Below, piece after piece: positions 34,114 through 46,580 of a DNA stretch of 64,000 bases. The stretch comes from Narthecium ossifragum (lineage: Eukaryota > Streptophyta > Magnoliopsida > Dioscoreales > Nartheciaceae), in NCBI GenBank assembly GCA_963920575.1, contig OY986974.1, positions 7,454,617 to 7,518,616 of the forward strand. Direction: 5' to 3'. Below the pieces are notes generated by a model, which had not been told where the DNA came from, ran no database searches, and was given only the letters and a program-made list of their open reading frames with translations. The first letter of the stretch is position 1, and each line of letters begins with the position of its first letter. The position numbers were made by a program, and so were the translations under genes.

Positions 34114-35232
34114 GACTATCAAATATAGAAATGACAGATGCATACTTTCTCCTGAGCATCAATTTTCTAGTTGTCAAATTCAAACGAGCCATAGTTGCAT
34201 ATGACTTATAGTCAGAGACAATCTCATAATATCACACTGTGACTTCTAATCATAAATACACAATTATAGATGCAAAATTTAATTATCGCAAATAAAGAAG
34301 TGAAATTGCAATGAATTGAAATACTAGGAGATTCTGAAAGGGAGCAGCACCAGATACCACAACAGTCTAGTACTTCTGAAATAGTTGTTGGTCCTGAAAA
34401 AATACGAAGATATAAGATGCATGAACCTTCTACTTAGAGATGCATGAACACAATGCAGATTGCGATGGAAAAATTCAATGAGGCAACAATTGGGTACATA
34501 ATCTGCTTTCCAGTTGTTTGTCGAACAGTCATCACAATGATATCATGTCATGAAACATCTCACATATTCTACTTGTTACATTGTGGATACGTTACACTTC
34601 TGTTCTATTCTGTTCTGTCCGGCACTATATATATGCACAGTTATAATGCGATTCAGATTAACAGCTCATGGCATCATGCACACAAAATCAGATCAGTGAC
34701 ACCACCAAGCAACATATGCTGTAAATAGAAAATTCATTTTCATACTTCCTGTCAGAATTTCCTATATGCAGCAAATGTTGTTGTATTCTCAGCTAATTAA
34801 AGTTGGCTTGTCATATGCATGATGTTCAATATAATAAGAAAGATGCTAGGGTGGAATTCCCTTCTAGAAATTTTCCAAGGGCACCTTAATTCCTTTTGTA
34901 TTTGTATTGGAATTGGATGGAGAAGAACCCAACGAAGATCCATAGCAAAACCAAAACCTAAACAACCATCGAAACAGAGATATGATAGGTTGGAACAGAC
35001 CTTATCCCCCTTGAGGTAGATGGCGAGCAACGTCAGAGCTTGGAGAGCCGTTGGCGCTGAGGAATCTATCTCGTCGATGATGAGCTGCACCCAACCCAAG
35101 AAGAATCCAAGAGATCTCCACTCAGAATTCCAAACGAAACACACAAACATAGATCTACAAGAGGGCTGGGTTATGGGCGATGCATCACCTGGTGGGATCT
35201 GAGAGCGATGTAGGAGCGGTGGATGAGGGCGT
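34114..35232. other. No gene recognised
   Basis: AT-rich. A purine-rich 'ggtggaattcccttctagaaa' stretch at 34845-34900 and a short GC-richer block (35000-35220) show frames without known motifs. The distal TIR of the Harbinger element may lie here but I could not identify it. Confidence 0.4.
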
Positions 35233-35836
35233 TGATAAGTCACTAATTATTCATAATTAAACCCCTTAAATTACCTTTGTTAGGCATAGAGTAGTTGTAT
35301 TTAATAGTTTGTTAGTTGATTTCAGATTTAATCATGATTTGAGAAGAAATATAAGAATTTCGACTAAAAGGATGAAGTTTTGTGATAAAGACTGCTTCGT
35401 CGCCTGTCAGGAAAATATTCTCTATATATTATGTATAAGTCCAAATATTCTGAAAATTTAGTATGTGGTATAATACTGCAAGATCTACAACTTTCATGTT
35501 GGACAGTTTGCGAGATGCCTGATGGCTGAATACCAGTTTTGAAAAAGATAGCTGCTGGAAAACTGGTCCGTCGATGCTCAGGAGAATATTCGTCAAATAT
35601 TCCAGATATGTCCAAATAATATGAAATCTTCGGGACAGGTCAGAAGGCTTCCTTATCTACATCGTTTATGTTGAAAATATTTCCAAATTACGGACGACTT
35701 GAACCTAGTCGCGATCGGAAGAGGCTGTCAGAATTAAACCAGGAAATCCGAGTTTCACTAGAGGTCCAACTCAACCTATAACCCTAATTCTGGGAATACA
35801 CCATTAATTGTATAAGGGAGATTAGTAATGATCTAA
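35233..35836 (+). repeat. Athila/Tat-like LTR fragment (5' part)
   Basis: It begins TGATAAGTCACTAATTATTC like 31200 and 43309, but stops after about 600 bp at 'gtataagggag'. The downstream half is missing. Confidence 0.8.
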
Positions 35837-36524
35837 TCATGGAAAAATTAAAGGTTTAATCATCCAAAAACCCACCAAATTAAGCATGTTAGTCTTAGAT
35901 GTCGCTAGGAACATCAAATCCAAGGTTCAAGATGAATTAAGCTTGAAAAACCAATGAAATCTGAGAAAATACCCAAATTGAAATCGATAAAAACTCAATC
36001 AATCAAAGTCCAAACGAAGTTAAGCTAAAGAGAGAAATCCGAGAAAAAGAATGGTTAAAACCTAATGAAATCACTTCGAAAATCCTACGAAAGTTTGATC
36101 AGGTGAAATTCAAGCTTAGAGAAGCAAGTTAGAGAAGAGAAATCCAAAAGCAAACCATCAACCATCTTAATCTACCCTAAACAAGGGTCGAGGGGTAGAA
36201 TCCCTACCTTAAACGCTCTAATCTTCTCCTAATCCTCGCTAATCCGACCTAGGGTGGTCTAGATCGGTCTTCCCTCACGCCGTCGTCGTCTCTGGCCGTC
36301 GGAACCGCCGTAAAAAATATCAAGGAAAGGGGGTGAGAGAGGAAGAAACGGGGAAGAGAAAGAAAAGAAGCAAAGAGAGAAAGGGGAGGGGGGGGGGGGC
36401 GAGAGGTGTGAGCGGAGGCTGGTGGCGAGGGGCACGGCGGGAGCGGCGACACGATGGTGGTGGTGCTCGAGCGGTTTGGCGAGCACGGCAGCGAAGGCGG
36501 CAGTCGCGAGGGAGAGGAGGTCGC

Positions 36525-36573
<49 letters not shown>

Positions 36574-36899
36574 GAGGAAGTTGGAGGAGAAAAGGGAAGA
36601 GTGATTGGATTTCATAGAGGGGGTAGAGGAGTTTGAGTTGAGGTGGAATTTGGGTTGGAGTAGGAGAGGAAGAAGGAAAGGAATGGAGGAATTGGAGGTG
36701 GAGTAGGATTAGAGAGTTGGAGCCCATGTAGGAGGGGAGAGAAAGGAGGAAAGAGGAGAGAGGTGGGAGGAAGACGACCGGGAGGCGGCGGCGCTGGGGC
36801 GGCGTTTGGTGAATGAACGATCGACAGCGAGAAGCCAATGGGAACGTGGCTTCGGCCACGGTTCCTTCCGCAAGTGTGATGGCGCGAGCTGGTGGCACT
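35837..36899 (-). repeat. LTR remnant, purine-rich
   Basis: 36150-36260 matches the Tekay-type LTR at 22440-22540 ('ctaatcctcgctaatccg'). The right part is a GA/GGAG-rich stretch with a GA microsatellite (36533-36570), giving long but low-complexity frames on both strands. Confidence 0.55.
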
Positions 36900-36904
36900 A
36901 GACC

Positions 36905-39331
36905 TGTCGCGCCCCGACCCGCGAAAGCCCAACCGGGCCGGGCGACGCGAACCGGAACCTACAAAACAGGGAAAACAAAGCTGGCGAGGGTTCCCTCTAA
37001 CCTATTGGTCTCCCTAACAATTCACCAAAAGCACCCTCAATTAAAAGAAATTTATTTAAACACAACATCGAACCACAGATTACAAACCCAAGTGAAATTT
37101 AATATACAAATCCTCGGAGAGGGGAAGGTTCAAAATATGACATTACTCCCGTAGGAGACTATCTAACCAAGGGTAAAAGCAGTAAACGATCACCACCTCT
37201 CAAAGTCCACCAGGCGCCGCCGCACCACTGACCAACTGCCCGGTAGGGGCCACAGAAGAAGAACTGACTCCTGCACCTGCAAAACACAGCCCCGGTAGGT
37301 GTGAGCACTAAGCTCAGTAGGGATCTACACTACGTCACACAGAAGGAAGGGGGAACACAACAGTGTCACCCTTAAGTAGGACCTGGGTGTATACAGGGGT
37401 CCCATAACCCCACCGCGTGTCCCTGAGGCCCAGGGGCAGCAGTCAATAGCAGGAACAGCACTGGCGACACACCTACAGGAACCAGACACTGCAAGGTCAG
37501 CACAGTGGGACACCGCCTACACCTTAGCATCCGACTCAAGGCCGACACGACCTCTATAATCATCAAACAACCAGTGTACCAGTCATCTAGGCCTATCATC
37601 GAATCGACTGGACACCACCATTCAAACCAGGTCCAAACAACCCAACCCCGGTCCTAAGGCTAAGTCCGAGCTTCCAGCCTCGGGACGGCGACCCAAGGAT
37701 CATCCACACCCTAACCAATGCAACTAATGCACAATCAACAATGCATGCTATGACATACACAGATAAGAAGTAAAGCATGCAACAGTATGACAAACATCAT
37801 ATAACTCTACAGGATCGCTGCAGCGGTACTACCGACCGCTGCCAGCCGATCCGCAGCGGGTCCCGGCATTACGACGGTACCACGACCGTCAACCGCGAAC
37901 TCCTGCAACGGGAAGCAACCCCGAAAACCGCTGATGAACAAAACACAATATAATATTATATTCCGAAATATAATATTATATTCAAAACACCCAAAGCCTC
38001 TACTTAGGGGCTAATTGATCCCGTCGATCCGACATCCAAACGATGTCGGATTCAAGATCCAACTTAGCCACCAGTAGGTGTACATACCAGGATAAACATA
38101 TCCAAAATTCATAACCATCCAACGGTTGGATTAACGGGAAAATGCTAATCAAAATCGTTAATCAAACTAACTTACCCATTAATTGCTGCAACGCAGCCCT
38201 CCAGCAAACAATTCATAAGAAACCGTAGAAAAATCGAACAAATACAAAACAAGATGTAATAGAAAGATAACGAATAGATCTACAACTCTTATGTTTATCA
38301 AAAGCCAAGATAATGTACACGGCGGCCGGAATACTCGCCGCAAGCCGGCTGTTTCTCAAGAACAGCAGAAAACCAGAAATCCGAGACTAATCATGCATAA
38401 AACCTACTCAAATCTCAACTGATTAACATGAAACTTAAATCAGTAATTCTAACAGGTATAAGGAATCCAACAAAGCAAGGCTCAACAAGATCCAACGGCT
38501 AGATCTCAAGAAAACCCGAAAACAACTTCAGTAGGTATAACCCTACATGGCTGCACTTTCCTCGGCTGATTCCCTGCGATTTGATCACCAACAAGCTTCC
38601 AAACTACTTCAGGGATCTTCCTCTCGTTGCCACGAATCCAACGAGCCTTAGAACGCCGAAAAAGATGGTCGGAGGAGGGAGAACGGAGGAGATGAAGCTT
38701 GCCGGCGGAGAGGAGAAGAAACAGAGCACCGCGGGAAAGAAGAGAAAGAAGGAAGAAGAAGAGAAGAGAAGGAGGAAGAAAACAAGGGAAAAAGGGGAGG
38801 GGAAAGCCAGGAAAGAGGGGAGAAAGGTGAAGGGAGGGGAGGGAAAGTCCTCCCCCCTCTGACACGAGAGAGCGACGCCCAGCGGTGGCCGTCCTCGCGA
38901 AGCAAAAAAGCCACCGACGCGAGTCCGATCGGTCGCTCCAAGGAGCGATCGATCGCTCCAAGGAGCGATCGATCGCTCGCGCCCTGGCTCGACCCCACCA
39001 CCGACTCGCTCACGAGTCCGACGGATCGCTCCAAGGAGCGATCGATCGCTCGAGGGTCGTCAGCTGTCCAAAGGCAAGCTTTCGCGCGCCCGAGCTGGGA
39101 TCTTCCGATCCCGGGTCCACCTAGCCATTCTAAACAAGCACTAACACATACATGGTCAGTGTGTTCACACGCGGATGTGAAACAAACCAACAAGGCACAA
39201 TTTACCAAATTGCCCTTGGGGTCCAAGAAACAATGCGATCCACCGGATCGCGCGCTTGACACGAAACAAACCAACGAGCCACGGGCCCGACCCAACCGGT
39301 CGACCCAGGAGTAGAGGGACGGGTCCTCACA
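36905..39331 (-). mobile_element. 2.4-kb solo LTR of a Tekay/Del-type retrotransposon, TSD AGACC
   Basis: The forward strand runs from TGTCGCGCCCCGACCCGCG to GGGTCCTCACA, flanked by AGACC at 36900-36904 and 39332-39336. It is the same family as the 3' LTR at 41544-45212 (identical-style ends). At 38925-39055 it carries three perfect palindromes of the form GGAGCGATCGATCGCTCC. Confidence 0.93.
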
Positions 39332-39682
39332 AGACCGAAGAAGGCAGAAGGGAGGAGTTTGTCAGAGGGAGAAGGGTCTTTCGTGAGGCGGGCAGCTATG
39401 CTAGAAGGGGGAGGGGAACGAGAAGAAGAATAGGGAGGAAGGGAGAAGGTAAGGAGAAGAGAAGAAAGGAGGAAAGGGATGGTGGCGCGCAGCGGCTGGC
39501 CGTGTGCATGCACGTGGGAGTAGGGCCGAAGCTGGCGGGCGCCGGGGTCAGTGTAGGAGAGAGAAAGGAGGGGCCGGAGGAGCGAGAGAGAAGAGAGAGA
39601 GGACAAGAGAAGGGGGTGGTCTCGGCCACAACGGTGTCCATGTGGGGCGCGACGGGTCACAACCAACTTGACGTTGGGGGCC

Positions 39683-39731
<49 letters not shown>

Positions 39732-40298
39732 GGGGTTAGACAAAGGCGAGAGAGAAGGAAGCAGTACCTGGAGGGGAATGGATCGTCGACGCCCTCACCG
39801 ACGATCGTCGTTGTTGGAGCTTTGTCTGGAACCTTGGGGGGTGACTTAGAAGCGAATTCTCTAAAACAATCCCTTTGTCAAGGAGATCGAGCTTTCGTAG
39901 CTGAAACCTTGGGGGGGGGGGGGGGGTTAATTATTTCTTGGATTGTTCTAATTTATGGGTATGGGGGCATTTATGTAGGCAAACTACAATAGACTTAAGT
40001 GGAGTAGAACTCCGACTCAATGATCTCCTACTCAAGCAATAACCTAATGAAGAAAGTAAAGTACGAGTCCTACTACAATACAAACTATTGAACTAGGAAA
40101 GCAATAAGTAACTAAGAAACTAATTAGGATAGGATGATGGAGCCTTGGGAGTCAGGTGGGGCCAGCCTCTTGCATGGCCGGCTTCAAGGGGGGAATTCGC
40201 CCTTTGTGGGGTCGGGTTTGGCATGAGTTGGGCCCAAGTTCGGTCCGGTCGGGTGCGTCGAGTCAGGTTTTTGAAAGTTTGAATTTTGACGCGTATCA
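39332..40298 (-). repeat. Family X LTR, second copy
   Basis: Minus-strand start TGATACGCGTCAAAATTC at 40298. It resembles 12130-12661 over hundreds of bases ('caccgacgat', 'actcaagcaataacc', 'aagtaactaagaaacta'). The middle has a GA microsatellite (39686-39727) and a G run (39911-39926). It was split by the solo LTR at 36905. Confidence 0.7.
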
Positions 40299-40497
40299 TA
40301 GGGACTTAAGGAAATGATCCCCGGTGGCTGATCGACAAGAACGGTGACGGAGGCGGCGGATCTGAGATGTAAAGAGTGGAAAGTGAAAAGAGAAAAGTAA
40401 AGCTGAGAGTAGTCGATGATGGATTGACGGTGAAAACAGTTCACCGTAGGTCAAGACCGGTAGAGGAAGGATCATAGAGATGGGGAATTAATCCCCA

Positions 40498-41185
40498 TGT
40501 TGGAGAACTGAGGGGTCCCGGCGATGCCGGAGATACGCTAGATAATGACGGGGATGTCGCAGTGGAAGAGAAACAACCAAACCACAAAGAAAAGGAAAAA
40601 GTGGAGACAAGGATTTACGTGGAAAAAAACATACCAGCAACAACTGGAAGGAAAAAAACCACGGGCAGCAGAGGAAATCTTTACTATGAGAGAGAGATTA
40701 CAAAGCCCAAACCCTAGCAGAGACAAAAACATCTCTCTCTAGGATTGCCTACTCTCACACCTCTCACAATCCTCTCAACATCTTTACCACACAAAAGAAA
40801 CCCTAGAAACACCCTACTTATAGCCTCCAAAGACTACAAATCCGGATTAGATCTGAGCCGTCGGATTTGCCCATCCAACAGGGAAGGATCGATCCCACTC
40901 AAGGGAAAGATCGATCCTTGTATGCACGAGATCGATGAATTCCAAAATCTCGAGGAGGATCGATCCTACTATATAGGAGCGATCGATCCGTTCCTCAAAA
41001 TCTCCACATCCCGAAGAGGATCGATCTTTGGATCGATCTAACCTTGATCTTTACAAACATGTGCCCTCTGTCTCTTTTGTTTTCAACGTAGCTAATAAAT
41101 TGCAAAGAGCGATCGATCCTTCTCTTAAAGAAGGACCGATCCTACATATATGCTGCCGTCATCCTCATGGGAGGAAAAGTCAACA
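40498..41185 (-). repeat. 3' LTR of the copia element
   Basis: 688 bp. Seven GATCGATC cores lie at about 40885-41120. It is preceded on the minus strand by the polypurine tract GACGGGGGAGTT (41186-41197). It lacks a ~27-30 bp block with two cores that is present in the 5' LTR near 51450-51483. Confidence 0.9.
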
Positions 41186-41543
41186 AACTCCCCCGTCCGA
41201 CACATGAGGATACACCGTCGAACCTGGATACTCCATCAAGCTCAGAAACTCCATCAAACTCGGATTGCCATCGAATTTGGATTGCGTCGCCGTCATGCCA
41301 CCTCCAGTGTTGCCAGCTAGCCACTTTTATGTTGCCGTCAAAGTTGGATAGCACCATCAACCTTAGATCTACCATTGAACTCCGGATCTCCCATCGGATT
41401 CAGATCACCATCTTCGAGAACTGTCCACTAAAAACTTGGATGTTGCCGTCAAGTCTTGATCTTCCCGGGCTTGTAACTCAGATATCCTCGGCCGCTTCGA
41501 TCGACAGGATACACATTCTCGTGCTCCTAGCACAGAAGCTTCC
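41186..41543 (-). other. 3' interior of the copia element
   Basis: It carries the polypurine tract and non-coding sequence with repeated 'ccatcaaactcgga'-like phrases. No protein motif. Confidence 0.6.
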
Positions 41544-44500
41544 TGTCGCGCCTCGACCCGCGTAGGCCCAACCGGGTCGGGCGACGCGAAGCAAAACCTA
41601 ACCTACTGCGGAAATTTTGGCGAGGTTTCCCTCTAATCGTAGTGGTTACCCTAACAATTCATAATCATCCTGTATTATACAATCATTCACAACCTCAAAG
41701 ATTGAACTGGAATATATTACAAATCCTCAAACAGGGAAATTATACATTTATCACTCCCATAGGAGACTATCTAATACAAAGGATAGAAACTAAGACCGCC
41801 GCTCCTCAAGCACCGCCAGACGCCGCCACGTCACCAAACACCGGCCCGGTAGGGGCGACCAAGGAAGAGCTAGCGTCAGCACCTGCAAAACGCAGCCCGG
41901 GTAGGAGTGAGTCCTAAGCTCAGCAGGGACACTACACTACGACACTCACAATGAAGGAAATACAATAGTGTCGCCCTCAAGCAAAGGCTGGGTGTACACA
42001 GGGGTCCCATAACCCCACCGCATGTCCATAAAAGGAGGCCTCAGTCATGGTCCCCAGCCGAACTGGTCCCATCCTGGGTCGCCCTCAGCGAGGCAGGAAA
42101 CCGGCACTGCCATCTCACTAGCAGGAAACCAACACTGCTAGGCGGGCAACCAACACTGCTGAGTAGGCATCCCCTACCAAAGAGATAGTGAACCGGACAC
42201 CGGCTACACCTCAACACTCGGCTCGAGGTCGACACGACCTCTAAACATCAAACCACATGTATTCAGGTCATCTAACCCTATCATCGAAATCGACTGAATA
42301 CTACAAATCGAATCCTGGACCAAGCTACCCGCGACGGTCCTAGAGTTAGATCCGGACTACCCGAAAGCCCCGGATCGGCAACACCCTACACAGATGCAAC
42401 TAATGCACAGCACAATGCATGCTATGGACATGCGCAGGATAATACAGATAGACATGCAACAGTATGTGATGTTATAAATAACAAGGTTTGGGCACGGCAC
42501 CCTGTCGGCCCAGGGTGGTGAAGAGGTAAGTAAGGTCTAGGAGCTGCTGCAGTGGTACCACCACCAACTGCCAGCAGTCCACCACAACACCTGCATCGGG
42601 AATCAGCCCCGCAAACAACAGCTCACATATATCACAGAAAAGGCCCTCGGCACACGCCGGCATGCAAGGCTAGGGAAAGTTGTAGGGCTACTCGCCCGTT
42701 TATTCTAAACATCCCGGGAGTCATCACTCCCCCGATTCACCATTGCCCTATTATAGGGCTAACATGCTTAAACATATGTATAAGGTATAAAATGGTAAGG
42801 AAAACTGACATATCAAGCCCCGCGGGCAAAAGCCATAAAAAATCCTCTCTGCTACTAAAGGATCGATCTTTTCCTAAGAAAATATCGATCTTTTAAGCAA
42901 CAGTGAGCTTCCCTCACTATCGAGCTAAAAAGATCGATCCTTCCTCCCAGGAAGATCGATCTTCCTCATAACACAGGGTAACCATGCTACCCAAGACCCA
43001 TGATCGATCTTCTCCAAGCAGAGGATCGATCCTTCATCGGGCGCAGCATGACCAACCCAGAGGGATCGATCCTTCCTCTAGAAGGATCGATCCGGATGGG
43101 TTCTCCGGCGTACTTCCGGCGAGAAATACCCCCAGAAAGTACATCCAAACTTAACGAAACTCTGGGATCTGATAGATCAAGATCCCACGAGTCCAAAATC
43201 GGTGAAAACTCAGCAAACAAACATGTATATTGAGAGATCTAAGCATAAGAACACAATCAAACCGGAAAAACCCAAAAACCCGGAATAGATTGTAGGTAGG
43301 ATCCCTACTGATAAGTCACTAAATGTTCATGATTCAACCTCTTAACTTAGCTTTGTTAGGCCTAGAGTGTTTGTATTTGATAGCTTGTTAGTTGATTTCA
43401 GGTTTAATCATGCTTTGAGGAGAAATGCAAGAAATTCGGTTAATATGCTGAAATACACTGCTATGTCGACTGTTAGCATAATATTCACCAGATATTATTC
43501 TTGTCTCCAAATATTCTGAAATTTGAATGACAGCTAATAGACATCAAGACGTACAACTTTCATGTTGAACACTTTCAGAGATTCCAGATGGATTGATAGC
43601 AGTTTTGGAAAAGATGAAGATAATTAGCTGTTGGAAGACTGGTCCGTCGACGACCGGGAGAATATTCGTCAAATATTCTAGTTAAGTCCAAATATTGCAA
43701 ACTCTTCGGGAGAGGACAGAGGACTTCCAGAGCTACATCTTTTGTGTTGGACTCATTCTCAAATTCTTAACCGGTTTAGTCCAGTCGCGATTGGAAGGAG
43801 CTGTCAGGGTTGGACCAGGAATTCCGAGTTGTACTTGAGGTCTAACTTAACCCTAAAACCCTAATCCGGGAATTAAGATATAAAAAGGGTTTTGTGGCTG
43901 GAAAACGGGAGGCCTCCATAGAGAAAAACAGAGGAATTCATATTGGAGAAGAAGACGGAGATGTGGTGTAGATCTCAAGCTTTCTTCATCGAATACATGG
44001 CCTTCATCCCAAAGATGAGTGGCTAATCTTCTAGATCTAGGGATCTCATGAAACTCTAGTATAACTTTCTGTATTTTCTAGTTGATTCTTGTATTCCTTT
44101 CTCATAGACATGATCTTATGGATTTGAATTTATTGATAATAGAGTTGATGGAAGTATTTCCCTTGACGTATTTTGTGTCCTACTTGATTGTTGTGCTTGA
44201 TGGTAGAGTTCCATAAGATGGTTTTCATGTGGTTTTTGATATGCTTTTGAGATAATCTATGCTAAGTAAAGATAGATTGTACTCAGGTTAAGTCCGAAGA
44301 CAATCTATGCTACACGAAGATAGGTTATGCCTTAGGTAGTCATCAACTTTCTTTTAGGGTTTCATGTGAGCTTAAGAAGCCATGATTCCATAATGTCTAG
44401 AGAAGAAGCAAGATGATAATTAGAGAATACAGGAAGTGAAGCTAGAGTGGATTGAGGGTTCCCTAGGTTGTTTCTCTCATTGATCTATTTCAACCTCTTT

Positions 44501-45212
44501 AATTGCTTTCGTAATTAGTTTTATTTAATTAGTTTCCAAAATCCAAATCAACCTTTCATTGCTTTAGGATTAGAGTTTTGAGTTTCAATTTCACCTTCGT
44601 TATTCAAGTCAAAGTTTTCCCTGAGGATCGACCCCGTATTTCATCATTATACTATCGTTTGAATTTAATATTGAAATAAGGGTTTGTAAATTTCTAAATT
44701 GCGTTTTGCGTACGATTTAACGACACCGTTCGTGAGCGATCACCTACCTAAGCAATAGCAGCTTCAATCCTAACTGCTAGGCCTTGGATCTTTCTTAAAC
44801 TCCTTCAAAATCGGAAGATTGAGCTCCAGATCCACGGATTTCAAAAGGATTTAAGAAAATCCGCTGAGTTTGCTTTATAGGAGGACGAACCGACCTATGA
44901 GGGATCGATCTCTTTCTCAAAAGAGATCGATCTCTCATGACAAACTCAGCTTGACTTTCTGGCACAAGAAGATCGATCTCTTATCTAGAGAAGATCGATC
45001 CTTTTTGTGCTGAAAGCTAAACTTAGGCAAGAACTCAAGCCCAAGTCTGGATCTTTCGATCCCGGGTCCCACTAACCGTTCAAGCCAAACATTACCACAA
45101 ACACGGTCAGTGTGTGTGCACGCGAGTGTGAAACAAGCCGACAATGCACAATTTACCAAATTGACCTTGCGGTCCACGACGAGCCACTGGAGTAGAGGGA
45201 CGGATCCTCACA
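41544..45212 (-). repeat. 3' LTR of the Tekay chromovirus (with nested solo LTR)
   Basis: Minus strand: starts TGTGAGGATCCGTCCC at 45212 and ends GGTCGAGGCGCGACA at 41544. Net of the nested insertion at 43309-44742 it is about 2.2 kb. Eleven GATCGATC cores occur at 42855-43095 and 44900-45002. The polypurine tract 'tttaagggtattagga' sits just inside at about 45213-45230, as in other Del/Tekay elements. Confidence 0.9.
43309..44742 (+). mobile_element. Solo LTR (Athila/Tat-like), TSD CCTAC
   Basis: It starts TGATAAGTCACTAAATG and ends CGTGAGCGATCA. CCTAC is at 43304-43308 and 44743-44747. Same family as 31200-32599. Confidence 0.93.
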
Positions 45213-45287
45213 TCCTAATACCCTTAAAGGAAATCTCGTCCCGAGGTTCGATAAAGGTAGGGCACGGAAGCAAAAGAAACAGCTACA

Positions 45288-46580
45288 CTAGAAGACAGGA
45301 CAAAATTTACCTCGAGAAGGGAACAAGTGCGGATACTCCTGCCGGATGCGCGCCTTGTGCTCCCAGGTCATCTCCTCAACGCCTCTGTGCCTCCACAATA
45401 CCTTGACCAAGGGAATCGTCTTGCCCCGCAAGACCTGATCCCTCCTGTCAAGTACTCGAACAGGCTGCTCAACGAACGTCGCGTCTGACTCGAGCTCGAT
45501 GTCATCCACTCTGATGACATGCGACGGGTCGGGTTGGTACTTCCTCAGCATCGACACGTGAAAAGTCGGGTGCACAGCAGACATGTGATGAGGAAGGTCC
45601 AAGCGGTAGGCTACCTCGACGACCCTCTCTAGGATCTCAAACGGCCCGACGAACATCGGAGCCAACTTGCCCCCGCTGCCAAACCTGACAGACCCTCTGT
45701 ACAGTGCTGCCCGCAGGAACACATTGTCGCGAACTGCGAACTCAAGCGGTCGTCACCTCTGATCTGCATAGCTCTTCTGCCAGCTCTGAGCCGTCAGAAG
45801 CCTCTGCCTGATCTGCACTAACATCTCTAACGACCTCCTGATGATGTCTGGACCGGTGAGTGAAGTCTCTCCAACCTCTGTCCAACAAACTTGGGAACGA
45901 CACGACCTACCGTACAACGCCTCGAAAGGTGCTACTCCAAGACTGGACTGGTAGGTGTTGTTGTAGGCGATCTCCACCAAGGGAACGTGCTCCTCCCAGC
46001 TGCCTCCAGCGTCGAGGACACATGCTCTCAGCATGTCCTCCAAGATCTGGATCGTTCGCCCTGATTGGCCGTTTGTCTACAGATGAAATGTCGTACTGAA
46101 GGTAAGGAGTGTGCCAACTGCCTCCTAAAAACCCCGTCAAAACCTGCTGGTGAACCTGGGGTCACGGTCTGACACGATAGAAACGGGAACCTCGTGTAGT
46201 CTGACTACCTCTTTGACGTACAAACTGCCCAACCTGTCAGTCGAGTCTGTCGTCCGCATAGGCAGGAAGTGCGCCGATTTGGTCAATCGATCAACGATGA
46301 CCCAAATCGCGTCATTCCCCCTATGAGACCTCAGTAGCCCGGTCACGAAGTCCGTCGTGATGTGCTCCCACTTCCACTCAGCTAGTGGAAGCGGCTGAAG
46401 TAACCCTGGAGTCCGCTGGTGCTCTGCCTTGACCTTCTGACAGATAAGGCAGCGCGATACGAACTCCGTCACTGCCCTCTTCATCCCGCGCCACCAGAAC
46501 TGTCGCCAAAGATCCTGGTACATCTTGGTGCCGCTGGTGCAAAGCGAGAGTGGTGGAACTCTCGTAGGTCGTCGTCTCAA
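45288..46580 (-). pseudogene. Tekay integrase and chromodomain (decayed)
   Basis: Integrase order on the minus strand: [16 protein letters not shown] (end of the zinc domain), [12 protein letters not shown] (first catalytic Asp), [12 protein letters not shown] (second Asp), then a degenerate stretch with several stops. In GQSGRTIQ the expected catalytic Glu (GQSER) is Gly. Next come YNNTYQSSLGVAPFEALYGR, the GPFEILERV strand and the C-terminal chromodomain ([43 protein letters not shown]). The chromodomain marks a chromovirus of Tekay/Del type, which may steer insertion to heterochromatin. TGG-to-TGA and CGA-to-TGA stops (for example at about 45750) show decay. Confidence 0.9.

Noticed and set aside
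36249..36932. Frames of 90-190 residues on both strands
   Set aside because: GA/CT microsatellite and GGAG-rich LTR sequence; Leu/Ser runs only.
38506..39849. Several frames of 80-215 residues
   Set aside because: Within Tekay and family X LTRs, purine-rich, no motifs.
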